64,000 bases of DNA from an uncultured Lachnospiraceae bacterium (GTDB taxonomy: Bacteria > Bacillota > Clostridia > Lachnospirales > Lachnospiraceae), in contig CAJUFU010000001.1 in NCBI GenBank assembly GCA_910585555.1, positions 13,172 to 77,171 of the forward strand, given 5' to 3'. Below the pieces are notes generated by a model, which was not told where the DNA came from, ran no database searches, and saw nothing but the letters and a program-made list of their open reading frames with translations. Made by a program: the position numbers and the translations under genes. Positions 37,585 to 47,437 of this stretch are shown piece after piece (position 1 is the stretch's first letter; each line of letters begins with the position of its first letter).

Positions 37585-37620
37585 CAGGGCGTATAGACTT
37601 GTTTCTATACGCTCTGTTTC
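37585..37620 (+). terminator. Terminator of the sigma/anti-sigma operon
   Basis: CAGGGCGTATAGA and TCTATACGCTCTG make a 13-bp stem with G-U pair, loop 6, followed by TTTC. Confidence 0.7.
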
Positions 37621-37739
37621 AGTTGTATATGTTTGGAATAATAAGTCAAACATTTCTTGTGGGAAAGTAAAAATGCTGATACAATGTAACAGGCAAGGCA
37701 AAAATAACATCAAATTAGGAAAGCGGAATTGAGGCAGCT

Positions 37740-38318
37740 ATGTATATTATCGCAGGTCTGGGAAATCCAGACAGACAGTATCAGAACACAAGACACAATG
37801 TAGGCTTTGATGTGATAGATGTGATTGCAGACAAATATGACATCGCCATGGGAGAGAGGAAGCACAAGGCCATAATCGGTAAAGGTTATATAGCCGGGCA
37901 GAAGGTAGTGTTGGTGAAGCCTCAGACGTATATGAATTTGAGTGGTGAAAGCATAAGGGACGTCATAGACTTTTATAAAGTGGACGAGAAGAGTGAGCTC
38001 ATTGTGATTTCCGATGATGTCAGCCTGGATGTGGGCCGGATTCGGATTCGGAAAAAGGGAAGTGCCGGCGGCCACAATGGGCTTAAAAATATTATGAAAC
38101 ATCTGGGTCATGATGAGTTTATCAGAATGAGAATGGGCGTGGGAGAAAAACCATCAGGATATGATCTGGCGGATTATGTGCTGGGGCATTTCACACAAAA
38201 AGAACGTGAAGTGATGGATGCAGGAATCCAGAACGCGGCGGCGGCCATAGAGATTATGATCACACAAGGGCCGGAAGCAGCCATGAATCTGTATAACAAG
38301 AAAGTGCAGGAGGTTTGA
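37740..38318 (+). CDS. pth: Peptidyl-tRNA hydrolase
   Basis: A 192-residue protein: IIAGLGNPDRQYQNTRHNVGF with catalytic His, PQTYMNLSGES, and DDVSLDVGRIRIRKKGSAGG further on. It releases peptides from stalled peptidyl-tRNA. The length is typical. The pth-mfd gene order is common in Firmicutes; mfd starts 1 base after the pth stop. Confidence 0.96.
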   Translation: MYIIAGLGNPDRQYQNTRHNVGFDVIDVIADKYDIAMGERKHKAIIGKGYIAGQKVVLVKPQTYMNLSGESIRDVIDFYKVDEKSELIVISDDVSLDVGRIRIRKKGSAGGHNGLKNIMKHLGHDEFIRMRMGVGEKPSGYDLADYVLGHFTQKEREVMDAGIQNAAAAIEIMITQGPEAAMNLYNKKVQEV

Positions 38319-38319
38319 T

Positions 38320-41300
38320 GTGAGGGCATTACTGGCTCCCTTAGAAGAGTTGGGAGAATATGAAGAGATTAAGAAGCTTCTTAGCAAAGACCAGGCGGCG
38401 GTGGGCTTAAGCGGATGTGTGGATTCCCAGAAGCTGCATATGGTCTATGGACTAGGCGAGGGCTTTCGGAATAAGATTATTGTCACGTTCAATGATCTGA
38501 AGGCGAAGGAGCTGTATGAGGATTATCAATTTTATGACAGGAATGTCATGTTTTATCCGGCCAAAGACCTGATTTTCTTTCAGGCAGACATACACGGCAA
38601 CCAGCTGACCATGGAGCGTATCAAATGTCTGCGCAGATTGCTGGAAGGCGCGCCGGTGACAGTAATCACCACATATGATGCGCTGATGGCGCCGCAAGTA
38701 CCTATAAAGGTCTGGAAAGAGCATGTAATTTCCATTGATAAAAACAGCAGTCTTGTGGAGCGTGATTTGGCGGCCAGTCTTGTGGAGCTGGGATATGAAA
38801 AGAATTATCAGGTGGAAGCACCGGGACAGTTCAGTATCCGGGGCGGGATTGTGGATATTTTTGATCTCACAGAAGAGAACCCGTATCGGATTGAATTATG
38901 GGGAGAAGAGGTAGAATCAATCCGCAGTTTTGATATCTTAAGCCAGCGCTCTATCGAAAAATTAGAGTCCATCACCATCTATCCTGCTACGGAGATTATT
39001 CTGTCCAGGGAGGAGCTTAGGGCTGGTTTGGAGAAGGTGAAGAAAGAAGGAAAGAAGCAGGCGCAGGTGCTCAGAGGGCAGATGAAGACGGAAGAGGCTC
39101 ACCGCATTGAGACGCAGGTGAAGGAACTTGTGGAAGAACTTTTGGAACTTGGCCTTTCCCGAAATGTGGTGAATCTGGAAAGCTATGTGCGGTACTTTTA
39201 CGCTGAACTTGAGACCTTTTTGGACTATTTTGAGGGGAAGAACAGCTGTATTTTCCTGGATGAACCGCTCCGCATCAAGGAGCACACGGACGCGGTGGAG
39301 ATGGAATTTCGGGAGAGTATGACACACAGGGTGCAAAAGGGCTATATCCTGCCGGGACAGATGGATATCCTCCTTGGTACGGACGAGGTGGGAGCGAAAA
39401 TCGCGTCCCGCAGAGTGGTCACACTTTCTACCATGGACGGGCGCAATCCCCTTTTTAAGACAGAAAAGAAGTTTGCAGTGCAGGCGCGGAGCCTTTCATC
39501 CTATAATAATAGTTTCGAGTCCCTGGTCAGAGATTTGACGGCCTATAAAAGAAAGGGTTACCGCATCTTGCTTTTGTCCGGGTCAAGAACCAGAGCCAGG
39601 CGCCTTGCGGAAGACTTGCGGGAGCAGGAAATCAGTGCTTTCTATACGGAAGACCCCATGCGGGAGGTACAGCCGGGGGAGGTTATGACCTATTATGGCA
39701 GGGCGCTTAAGGGGTTTGAGTATCCTTTGCTACAGTTTATGGTGATTGCAGAGAGTGATATCTTTGGCGCACCGAAGAAGAAAAAAAGAAAGAAAAAAAT
39801 ATATGAAGGTCAGAAAATCAATGACTTCAATGGACTGCGGGTGGGGGACTATGTGGTTCATGAGAGCCACGGCCTTGGTATCTATCAGGGAATCGAGAAG
39901 GTAGAAGTAGATCACATCGTCAAGGATTACATGAAGATATCCTACCGGGACGGCGGCGTTTTATATGTACTGGCTACGGGGCTGGATGTGATTCAGAAAT
40001 ATGCCTCAGCGGATGCGGGGGCGAAACCGAAGCTTAATAAGCTGGGAACCCAGGAGTGGACAAAGACTAAGTCGAAAGTCCGTACCGCAGTAGACGAAGT
40101 GGCACAGGATTTGGTGGAACTTTATGCCCTGAGACAGCAGAGCGAGGGCTTTAGATATGGCAAGGATACGGTGTGGCAGAGGGAGTTCGAGGAAATGTTT
40201 CCCTTTGAGGAGACGGAAGACCAGCTTGCGGCGATTGCGGCCACCAAGGACGATATGGAAAGCGGCAAGGTTATGGACCGGCTGATTTGCGGCGATGTGG
40301 GTTACGGCAAGACAGAGATTGCAATCCGCGCCGCCTTCAAGGCAGTGCAGGAGGGCAAACAGGTGGTGTATCTGGTGCCTACGACGATTTTAGCCCAGCA
40401 GCATTATAATACTTTTATACAGAGGATGAAAGATTTTCCGGTGCGGATAGATCTGCTGTCCAGATTCCGCACGGCGGCGGAGCAGAAAAAGACCATAGTG
40501 GATTTGAAAAAGGGCATGGTGGATATTGTCATCGGCACCCACAGGGTGCTCTCTGCAGATGTTCAGTATAAAGATCTGGGCCTTCTTATTATTGATGAGG
40601 AACAGCGGTTCGGTGTGACACATAAGGAAAAGATTAAGAAGCTCAAAGAGAATGTGGATGTACTGACATTGACGGCAACGCCTATTCCCCGGACATTGCA
40701 TATGAGCCTGGTAGGAATCCGGGATATGAGTGTCTTAGAGGAGGCGCCCGATGAGAGGCAGCCGATTCAGACCTTTGTCTGTGAATACAATGAAGAATTG
40801 GTGCGGGAGGCGATCGTCAGAGAACTGTCCAGGGAGGGGCAGGTTTATTACGTTTATAACCGGGTAAATAATATTGCAGATATTGCGGTATCCATCCAGA
40901 AGCTGGTGCCGGAGGCTAATGTGGCTTTTGCCCATGGGCAGATGAAGGAGGCGGAACTGGAGCGGATTATGTACGACTTCATCAATGGGGAGATAGATGT
41001 ATTGGTGGCTACCACCATCATTGAGACGGGGCTCGATATTTCCAATGTGAATACTATGATCATACATGATTCCGATCAGATGGGGTTATCTCAGCTTTAT
41101 CAGCTCAGAGGCCGCGTAGGGCGTTCCAATCGTACGGCGTATGCTTTCTTGATGTATCGGAGAAATAAGCTGCTTAAAGAAGTGGCTGAAAAGCGTTTGG
41201 AAGCTATTCGGGAGTTTACGGAGCTTGGCAGCGGTTTTAAGATTGCCATGCGCGATTTGGAAATCCGGGGTGCAGGAACCTTATTGGGGCGCAGCCAGCA

Positions 41301-41859
41301 TGGACATATGCAGGCAGTTGGCTATGATCTGTATTGCAAGATGTTAAATGAGGCGGTGAAGAATCTGAAAGGGATTCCTACCCTGGAAGACTTTAATACG
41401 GTCATTGATGTGGATGTGGACGCTTATATTCCGCCCTCTTATATTGTCAATGAGGTGCAGAAACTGGATATTTATAAGCGGATTGCCGGGATTGAGGACG
41501 AGAGAGAATGCGAGGACATGCGGGAGGAACTTTTAGACCGCTTCGGAGAGATACCCAAATCAGCGGAGAATCTTCTGCGCATTGCCCTGATCAGATCTCA
41601 TGCGCATAGACTCTATATGCCGGAAGTGAAGGGCAAAAATGAGATGATACGCTTTATCCTGCGCATGGATGCGCCTATCAGAGTGGAGAATATTCCTACC
41701 CTGATAGGGGCCTATGATGGCAAAATGAAGTTTGATCCTAAAGGAACACCCACATTCAGCCTGCGTTATAAAAAATGCGGTGTGATCGAGAAAGACGAAG
41801 AACTGCTGCTTGCGTTGACGGAAGGGGCCCTGGCCAAGATGGAGGAACTGTTTTTGTAG
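38320..41859 (+). CDS. mfd: Transcription-repair coupling factor
   Basis: A 1179-residue protein with UvrB-like N-terminal modules (residues 1-350), an RNA polymerase interaction domain ([20 protein letters not shown] near residue 510), and SF2 translocase motifs: Walker [16 protein letters not shown] box [20 protein letters not shown], and [12 protein letters not shown]. The C-terminal TRCF domain closes the protein. It removes stalled RNA polymerase and recruits UvrA. GTG start; coupled to pth. Confidence 0.96.
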   Translation: MRALLAPLEELGEYEEIKKLLSKDQAAVGLSGCVDSQKLHMVYGLGEGFRNKIIVTFNDLKAKELYEDYQFYDRNVMFYPAKDLIFFQADIHGNQLTMERIKCLRRLLEGAPVTVITTYDALMAPQVPIKVWKEHVISIDKNSSLVERDLAASLVELGYEKNYQVEAPGQFSIRGGIVDIFDLTEENPYRIELWGEEVESIRSFDILSQRSIEKLESITIYPATEIILSREELRAGLEKVKKEGKKQAQVLRGQMKTEEAHRIETQVKELVEELLELGLSRNVVNLESYVRYFYAELETFLDYFEGKNSCIFLDEPLRIKEHTDAVEMEFRESMTHRVQKGYILPGQMDILLGTDEVGAKIASRRVVTLSTMDGRNPLFKTEKKFAVQARSLSSYNNSFESLVRDLTAYKRKGYRILLLSGSRTRARRLAEDLREQEISAFYTEDPMREVQPGEVMTYYGRALKGFEYPLLQFMVIAESDIFGAPKKKKRKKKIYEGQKINDFNGLRVGDYVVHESHGLGIYQGIEKVEVDHIVKDYMKISYRDGGVLYVLATGLDVIQKYASADAGAKPKLNKLGTQEWTKTKSKVRTAVDEVAQDLVELYALRQQSEGFRYGKDTVWQREFEEMFPFEETEDQLAAIAATKDDMESGKVMDRLICGDVGYGKTEIAIRAAFKAVQEGKQVVYLVPTTILAQQHYNTFIQRMKDFPVRIDLLSRFRTAAEQKKTIVDLKKGMVDIVIGTHRVLSADVQYKDLGLLIIDEEQRFGVTHKEKIKKLKENVDVLTLTATPIPRTLHMSLVGIRDMSVLEEAPDERQPIQTFVCEYNEELVREAIVRELSREGQVYYVYNRVNNIADIAVSIQKLVPEANVAFAHGQMKEAELERIMYDFINGEIDVLVATTIIETGLDISNVNTMIIHDSDQMGLSQLYQLRGRVGRSNRTAYAFLMYRRNKLLKEVAEKRLEAIREFTELGSGFKIAMRDLEIRGAGTLLGRSQHGHMQAVGYDLYCKMLNEAVKNLKGIPTLEDFNTVIDVDVDAYIPPSYIVNEVQKLDIYKRIAGIEDERECEDMREELLDRFGEIPKSAENLLRIALIRSHAHRLYMPEVKGKNEMIRFILRMDAPIRVENIPTLIGAYDGKMKFDPKGTPTFSLRYKKCGVIEKDEELLLALTEGALAKMEELFL

Positions 41860-41984
41860 GAAACTGGAATGGAATAAAAGGCTGGATAAAAAAAGACTGT
41901 TGCATATTTCTCAATCAGTATGATATAGTGGACGTAATTGTGAAATCATAGGGAAAAATTATGGGAAATATGGAGGTAGTAAAA

Positions 41985-42428
41985 ATGGCTGAGGAACATA
42001 AGAAAGGATTAAATGCCAAGCTGGTAGGAGATGATCTGGAGAATTGCTGCCGGAAAGCAGATGTCTGCGGCCAGTGTCAAAAAGATGACTGTATCATAGG
42101 GTATGGAAAGCAGTGTATCAACAATTATAAGAAAGAGCCAAGGAAGGAAGTTATCAATGGAATGGAGAAAATTCCGGTAATGGACTTTAAGCTGTTTGAC
42201 GAAGTGGAGCTGGAAACGGCGATTGCACACATTTTGAAGGAGTGTAAAGACTGTAAACAAGAGCATACGGAAGACTGCATCATTAATGTCATACGCAGCT
42301 GCTATGAAGTAGGACTGCTGGGGGACGTGCAGCCGTATGAGGGCAGCGCATTGCAGTATCTAATCTATTTAAAAAATAATTTTCCTGATAAAGCTCTTTG
42401 CATTGCAGATGCATATAACAAGGGGTAG
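41985..42428 (+). CDS. Cys-rich conserved hypothetical protein with an internal repeat
   Basis: A 147-residue protein, family not recognised. Two similar Cys blocks are visible: CGQCQKDDCIIGYGKQC and CKDCKQEHTEDCIINVIRSC. Each reads CxxC, a spacer of 4 or 7, CII, five residues, C. This suggests two metal or iron-sulfur sites or structural zinc. ATG 41985 has GGAGGT 7 bases upstream; ATG 41961 is in frame but lacks a site. A strong terminator ends the unit. Confidence 0.75.
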   Translation: MAEEHKKGLNAKLVGDDLENCCRKADVCGQCQKDDCIIGYGKQCINNYKKEPRKEVINGMEKIPVMDFKLFDEVELETAIAHILKECKDCKQEHTEDCIINVIRSCYEVGLLGDVQPYEGSALQYLIYLKNNFPDKALCIADAYNKG

Positions 42429-42478
42429 ATGCCAAAGAAACGGCAGGATATTGTTTGTGGAAAAAAAGGATACATATT

Positions 42479-42520
42479 GCTGACAATGATTTCCGACAGG
42501 ATTTCGTTGTCAGCATTTTT
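42479..42520 (+). terminator. Terminator
   Basis: GCTGACAA and TTGTCAGC form an 8-bp stem followed by ATTTTT, about 50 bases after the Cys-rich gene. Confidence 0.75.
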
Positions 42521-42880
42521 GCGACAGTTTGGTCTTGTAATACTCTGTTTTTATAGCTTTTTCGAAATCTTTTAAAATATTCTTGCAAATATCTGCTTTG
42601 TGTTTTATAATAAACGAAACATTGACAGATTTTCTGAATCTGTTAAAAGTATCCAGGGAAAAGTTTTGAAAAAACTTCTCCGTCTTAAAAAGATTCTTTC
42701 CGATCATCGGAAACAATCCCTTACTAATTGATGTTGAGTTGAATGAAGAGTTTCTTTGCGGTTATCTGTTTGGCTTGTCTATTAATCTGGAGATGATCTG
42801 CTATTCTTAGACTTTTATTTGATATTGCCGGGATTTCTCTTGTATTCAGTTCAATAAAACTGTATAATGGAGGAAAATAT
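42521..42880. other. AT-rich 360-base gap
   Basis: No intact gene was found. Short overlapping open stretches on the plus strand, one ending at a stop near 42810, look like decayed coding sequence but could not be assigned. A promoter-like TTGTAT/TATAAT pair is discussed under rejected items. Confidence 0.4.
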
Positions 42881-43804
42881 ATGGCAAAACGAAACAAGAA
42901 GAAGTGGTACAGACACGGAAGCTGGTGGAGGAGACTTTGGTTTAACCGCAAGTACAAGGATGTTCTTTTCAGACATCTTTTTCGGGACAAACAGGACCTA
43001 TTGGAGCTTTACAATGCCTTAAATAATAGTACATACGAAAATCCCGAAGAATTGGAAGTAATCACTATGGAGGATGTGATTTTCATGAAGATGAAGAACG
43101 ATTTGTCCTTTATCATTGGAAGTCATTTGAATCTTTATGAGCATCAGAGTACTTGGAATCCCAATATGCCGCTACGGGGACTGCTATATTTTGCACAGCA
43201 GTTTGAAGGATTGGTAAATGTTCGTGGGGATGATATCTATGGGAAAGGACGGATAGAACTTCCGACGCCGGTGTATATTGTTTTCTATAATGGAAGTGGT
43301 ATGCATGGTGATAGTCTGATGCTATATTTGTCGGATTCTTTTTCATCGGGACGTGGCAAAGGGTGTCTGGAGTGTACCTGTGAGGTTCTTAACATCAACC
43401 GTGGGCATAATCGTGCGCTGATGGATAAATGCCACCGGCTATGGGAGTACTCTGAGTTGTCGTCCGAAATTGAAGAGAACATTGGGAAAGGAATGCGGCG
43501 GGAGGAAGCGGTACATACCGCTGTGGATACCTGCATTGAGAGAGGAATCCTTAAGGATATCCTGTTAGCAGAGAAAGGGATGGTACTGCATATGCTTTTA
43601 ACGGAATATGATGAGAAGAAGCATTTGAAGAATACCTTTGAAGAGGGACGTAAAGAGGGTTTGGAGGAAGGTATAGAAAGAAAGCTCAGTGACCAGGTTC
43701 AGAAAAAAATTGCCAAGGGCAAAACCATCTTGGAAATTGCCGAGGAACTGGAAGAGGAGATATCTGTTATTGAACGGCTGGTTTCCCGTAATAGAAAATC
43801 CTGA
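42881..43804 (+). CDS. Rpn-family PD-(D/E)xK nuclease-like protein
   Basis: A 307-residue protein of the Rpn/YhgA-like (PDDEXK_2) type. It has the conserved early YKDVLFRHLFRDKQDLLELYNALN, then the nuclease core around NDLSFIIGSHLNLYEHQS with the ExQ motif, and NPNMPLRGLLYF. The C-terminus has charged repeats (EEGRKEGLEEGIERKL) typical of the family. In E. coli such proteins stimulate RecA-independent recombination. Families of this type are often multicopy in Lachnospiraceae. A GGAGG site precedes the ATG. Confidence 0.88.
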   Translation: MAKRNKKKWYRHGSWWRRLWFNRKYKDVLFRHLFRDKQDLLELYNALNNSTYENPEELEVITMEDVIFMKMKNDLSFIIGSHLNLYEHQSTWNPNMPLRGLLYFAQQFEGLVNVRGDDIYGKGRIELPTPVYIVFYNGSGMHGDSLMLYLSDSFSSGRGKGCLECTCEVLNINRGHNRALMDKCHRLWEYSELSSEIEENIGKGMRREEAVHTAVDTCIERGILKDILLAEKGMVLHMLLTEYDEKKHLKNTFEEGRKEGLEEGIERKLSDQVQKKIAKGKTILEIAEELEEEISVIERLVSRNRKS

Positions 43805-43820
43805 AAGGAACTAAGCACTT

Positions 43821-44957
43821 ATGATCTATCTTGACAATGCGGCAACCACCAGGACTGCACCTGGGGTGGTGGAGGCGATGCTGCCATATTTTAGCGAGCA
43901 TTATGGAAACGCCGGCAGTATATACGGGCTGGGGAGCAAAAGCAAAAGCGCGCTCAATAAGGCCAGGGAGACCATTGCCGGGACGCTGGGAGCACAGGCC
44001 AATGAGATTTATTTTACGGCGGGCGGCACCGAATCGGATAATTGGGCGCTTAAAGCGGTATACGAGTCCTGTTGCAGCAAAGGCAGACACATTATTACGT
44101 CTAAGGTTGAGCATCATGCTGTTTTGCATACTTGTGAGTATCTGGAAGAGCGTGGTGCCCAGATAACTTATCTGGATGTGACGCAGGATGGGCTGATTAG
44201 TCTGGAGCAATTAAAGAAGGCAATCCGTCCGGATACTATTCTGATTTCTATTATGTATGCCAATAACGAGATAGGCACCATAGAGCCGATTGAAGAAATC
44301 GGAGAGGTTGCCAGAGAACATGGCATTCTTTTTCATACAGACGGGGTGCAGGCCTATGGACATCTGCCGATTGCGGTGGATAAGCTGCATATCGACCTTT
44401 TCTCTGCCAGCGGACATAAATTTAACGGGCCTAAAGGAGTGGGTTTTCTCTATGTGAATAGGAAGACAACACTGTGTTCCTTCATACATGGCGGGCAGCA
44501 GGAGCGGGGCAGACGCGCAGGGACAGAGAATGTTCCGGGGATTGTGGGCATTGCGGCAGCGGCGAAACAGGCGGCGCTTCGTATGGAAGAAAGGGCAGCA
44601 ACAGAGAGAAGGATGCGGGATTACCTGATTGCGCGTATCAAAGAAAGGATTCCGGGGGCACAGTTGACTGGACACAAGTCGATGCGACTGCCGGGACATG
44701 CCAGTTTTTGTTTTGAGGGTATAGAGGGGGAGTCTGCGCTGATCATGTTGGATATGCAAGGCATCTGTGCATCTGGCGGTTCTGCGTGTACCACCGGGAA
44801 TCCGGGACCGTCCCATGTATTGCAGGCGGCAGGAATCCCAGAGAAGCTGGCAAGGGGGGCGCTTAGGTTTTCGCTGAGCGAGGAAAATACCCTGGAAGAA
44901 TTGGACGTGGTGGTGGAGGAGCTTTCTGGCATTGTGGAGAAACTGCGGGGAATATGA
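43821..44957 (+). CDS. Cysteine desulfurase (NifS/IscS-like)
   Basis: A 378-residue PLP enzyme: MIYLDNAATTRTAPGV start, PLP lysine in SASGHKFNGPKG, catalytic Cys in ASGGSACTTGNPGPSH, and HHAVLHTCEYLE for the cofactor. It removes sulfur from cysteine for iron-sulfur clusters or tRNA thiolation. The short Cys loop is of the NifS/IscS group I type. No isc or thiI partner is adjacent; the Rpn gene precedes by 17 bases. Confidence 0.93.
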   Translation: MIYLDNAATTRTAPGVVEAMLPYFSEHYGNAGSIYGLGSKSKSALNKARETIAGTLGAQANEIYFTAGGTESDNWALKAVYESCCSKGRHIITSKVEHHAVLHTCEYLEERGAQITYLDVTQDGLISLEQLKKAIRPDTILISIMYANNEIGTIEPIEEIGEVAREHGILFHTDGVQAYGHLPIAVDKLHIDLFSASGHKFNGPKGVGFLYVNRKTTLCSFIHGGQQERGRRAGTENVPGIVGIAAAAKQAALRMEERAATERRMRDYLIARIKERIPGAQLTGHKSMRLPGHASFCFEGIEGESALIMLDMQGICASGGSACTTGNPGPSHVLQAAGIPEKLARGALRFSLSEENTLEELDVVVEELSGIVEKLRGI

Positions 44958-45067
44958 GCTATATTCGGTTTTTATTGTGGTAAGAACATCTGCAATGGGT
45001 TGGGCGGCTGTCCTGCAACAGCAGTTTGCAATGGCTCCCGGAATGTCTTAGCGCATTAGTGAGGAAT

Positions 45068-45961
45068 TCATTCCGTTGTATCCAAGATGTCGCCTTTCAG
45101 AATATGATTATAACGAATAGAACTGCCATCCTTCCACATCTGAACTTCGCCTTCCTCGATCCAGGAGTATGGGCCGACATAGTGCAAGGTGACAATGTTT
45201 CCCTCTGCATTTTCCACACCTTCCGTACATTCAAACAAACAGTAATTGGTATCGCCCACTTCCATGCAGAAACTGTCAGATTCTGCATAGTAGGCTTCTT
45301 CCATGCCTTTGCCGCCTTTCATTACAAATTCATCATAAGTAAGCCCAATCTTTTCTTGGAGAAGACTGCTCACAGCCGTCTTGTCCATGACAAAAAAGTC
45401 TGTGTACAATTCATCCCTTCCATTCCGTTTTAAAAAAGCCTGTATTTCTGCCTCTGTGCCATCCCGGGAAATGCCCGCGCCGCTATAGAATACTTCATAA
45501 AGATTGATATCAGTAGGCTTATCCCAATCAGACATTAAAAAACCGTAATTAGAAAAATCCTGTATTATTTCCGTATAGGTCTGCAATTCTGCCGGGGTTA
45601 GTTTTCGGTCAGTGAGAGAATCTTCTGTTGATACATCGTCTGGCTGTTCGGGGGAATCTACAAGAGAGCTTTCGTCTTCTGATGCAGTCGCTATCTGATT
45701 GGTGTTTTCGCTTTCCGAGGCTGAGGGCACCTGAAAGGATTTCCCGCTTTCTGTCAGGTCAGGTATTTCCTGAGAAGCTTTGCCCCGTTCCGTTGGATTA
45801 GAGTCGGCGGCTTGTGAATTGTCAGGATACTGGTCTGCTGTGTTGGCGTTACTGCCGGTTTGCGATGGTTCCTCTGCCTTGCTGCAGCCGGTACATATAC
45901 CAAGTCCACAGATGACGAATGTGATTGTCAGATATTTTTGAATGTTTGTATATTTTTGCAT
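45068..45961 (-). CDS. Secreted lipoprotein of unknown function
   Basis: A 297-residue protein. Lipoprotein signal (YLTITFVICGLGICTGC, Cys about residue 25), then about 95 residues of Ser/Asp/Glu/Asn-rich linker, then a globular domain (from about residue 125, TPAELQTYTEIIQDFSNYGF). No family was recognised. The linker suggests display through the cell wall. It is transcribed alone; an AGGAGG site lies before ATG. Confidence 0.78.
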   Translation of the reverse strand: MQKYTNIQKYLTITFVICGLGICTGCSKAEEPSQTGSNANTADQYPDNSQAADSNPTERGKASQEIPDLTESGKSFQVPSASESENTNQIATASEDESSLVDSPEQPDDVSTEDSLTDRKLTPAELQTYTEIIQDFSNYGFLMSDWDKPTDINLYEVFYSGAGISRDGTEAEIQAFLKRNGRDELYTDFFVMDKTAVSSLLQEKIGLTYDEFVMKGGKGMEEAYYAESDSFCMEVGDTNYCLFECTEGVENAEGNIVTLHYVGPYSWIEEGEVQMWKDGSSIRYNHILKGDILDTTE

Positions 45962-46000
45962 AAGATACCTCCTGTTTTTGCAACGGCTTTCATAGATTCG

Positions 46001-46029
46001 TTGAACATATCTGATTATAGCACTATAAA
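46001..46029 (+). promoter_or_regulatory. Promoter of the 33-residue small protein
   Basis: TTGAAC and TATAAA are 17 bases apart, about 120 bases before the small gene at 46152. The stretch between holds a GAAC-aaaa-GTTC hairpin. Confidence 0.45.
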
Positions 46030-46151
46030 ATAAGGTTTTATAGATTTATTTTGAAAAATCTGTCTGCCGGTTTATAGTCCGAAATATGGGACTCTATATG
46101 TGCTATCCTTTTAAAGAACAAAAGTTCGATAAAAGACAGGAGGACAGTATT

Positions 46152-46253
46152 ATGAAAGGATATGCAGTTGAGAGCGGGTATATGGGGTATGTGGATGGTG
46201 TGTATATGTTGTTTGCAAGTGAGATGGATTATGAAGATTATATTGCAGATTAA
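46152..46253 (+). CDS. 33-residue small protein
   Basis: An ATG with an ideal ACAGGAGGA site 10 bases upstream opens a 33-codon frame: MKGYAVESGYMGYVDG then YMLFASEMDYEDYIAD. It is acidic and rich in Tyr (six) and Met. The GYMGYVDGVYMLFAS core looks like a short conserved fold, and similar small proteins are thought to occur in Lachnospiraceae, but this was not checked. A promoter lies upstream and the repeat hairpins lie downstream. Too short for automatic calling; function unknown. Confidence 0.6.
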   Translation: MKGYAVESGYMGYVDGVYMLFASEMDYEDYIAD

Positions 46254-46291
46254 TGGGCATAGTTTAAAGTACAGGTAGAAGGAAATTCCGC

Positions 46292-46389
46292 CGCTTATCC
46301 GAGTCTGCGAAGCGGATTTCGCAATTGAGATTGGCCTGATTTGATGCAAGAGATTCTTTCGCTTATCCGAGTCCGCGAAGCAGATCTCG
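46292..46389. repeat. Two copies of repeat hairpin 1
   Basis: Two 30-base units (46292-46321 and 46360-46389), starting CGCTTATCCGAGTC, agree at 27 of 30 positions. They match the TTATCCGAGT-TGCGAAGC part of the repeat after the PFL core (3013-3041). Hairpin 2 is absent except for a GGAAATTCCG remnant at 46281. The 46254-46561 gap holds nothing else recognisable. Confidence 0.6.
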
Positions 46390-46561
46390 TAATCGTGCTT
46401 TGCTCGATTATTTTTAGTTGATAGAAAGGGGTAAAATACAGTATACTAAAAGAGCAGTTTTTGCACAGTGCCGGGCAGAAACATATTTGCGAAACACCAG
46501 ACATAGGTATAAGATAGGGCATAAGAGTGTAAGATTGGGTATATGCGAAGACGGAGCGTTT

Positions 46562-47329
46562 ATGATCAGGAAGATAGATGATATTTCGGTGAACTATATA
46601 GAGGAAGGAGAAGGTGATGTGGTGCTGCTGTTACATGGCTGGGGTGCCAATATTACCTTGTACCAGGGAATCATCGATACACTGAAGCGGGGCAGAAGAG
46701 TGATTGCGCTTGATCTGCCGGGATTTGGGAAGACACCGGAGCCGGAGAGACCCTGGTGTGTGGATGATTATGTGGATTTTGTCCTCAAATTTATAGCTTC
46801 CTTTCGTCTTAAGAAGTTAAGCGTTGTGGTCCACTCATTTGGCGGACGGGTGTTTTTTAAGATGAATGCCAGAAAGAATCTGCCCTTTGTGGTGGACAGA
46901 GTGGTTTTGATTGACAGCGCGGGTATTTTGCCCAAGAAGACTCTGCGGCAGAAGATAAGCCTGCGGTGTTATAAGATGGGGCGGGCGTTTATGAGTACGA
47001 AAGTGATGCATTTCCTGTATCCGGATGCAGTGGAAGACATGCGGCGCAAGAGAGGTTCGGCTGATTATAACAGTGCCACACCTACTATGCGGGCAACGCT
47101 TGTAAAGGTAGTCAACGAGGATTTGGAGCCTTTGATTCATCTGGTGCAATGTCCGGCGCTTCTGATTTGGGGAGACTTGGATACGGCTACGCCGATAGAG
47201 GATGCGAGAAGGATGGAAGAACTGATTCCGGATGCTGGACTGGTGGTCTGTGAGGGAGCAGGGCATTTTTCCTTTGCCGAGCAGGCAGGGAAGGTAAATG
47301 GTGCGCTGCAGGCCTTTCTGATGGAATAA
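46562..47329 (+). CDS. Alpha/beta hydrolase
   Basis: A 255-residue protein with the alpha/beta hydrolase fold: LLLHGWGAN oxyanion region, nucleophile Ser in VVHSFGGRV, Asp in LLIWGDLDTATP, His in CEGAGHFSF. It has no signal peptide. The substrate is unknown. ATG 46562 was chosen for the GGAG 7 bases upstream and alignment of IRKIDDISVNYIEEGEG with the family start; an open frame back to 46418 runs through repeat-flanking DNA. Upstream of MurF-like and Ddl genes, so a link to cell wall building is possible. Confidence 0.85.
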   Translation: MIRKIDDISVNYIEEGEGDVVLLLHGWGANITLYQGIIDTLKRGRRVIALDLPGFGKTPEPERPWCVDDYVDFVLKFIASFRLKKLSVVVHSFGGRVFFKMNARKNLPFVVDRVVLIDSAGILPKKTLRQKISLRCYKMGRAFMSTKVMHFLYPDAVEDMRRKRGSADYNSATPTMRATLVKVVNEDLEPLIHLVQCPALLIWGDLDTATPIEDARRMEELIPDAGLVVCEGAGHFSFAEQAGKVNGALQAFLME

Positions 47330-47437
47330 AGGGTACTATTCCGGAAGATAAACACGGCAATGATGGGAACAGCGTATTTGTTATTTGCATGAGACTGCCG
47401 GCGCATGGCTGTTGTAAGAGAGGAAAGACAGAACATA

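Noticed and set aside
42840..42868. Promoter TTGTAT/TATAAT (17-base spacing) for the Rpn-type gene
   Set aside because: The predicted start would fall after the GGAGG ribosome binding site, leaving the mRNA without it, so it is probably chance in AT-rich DNA.
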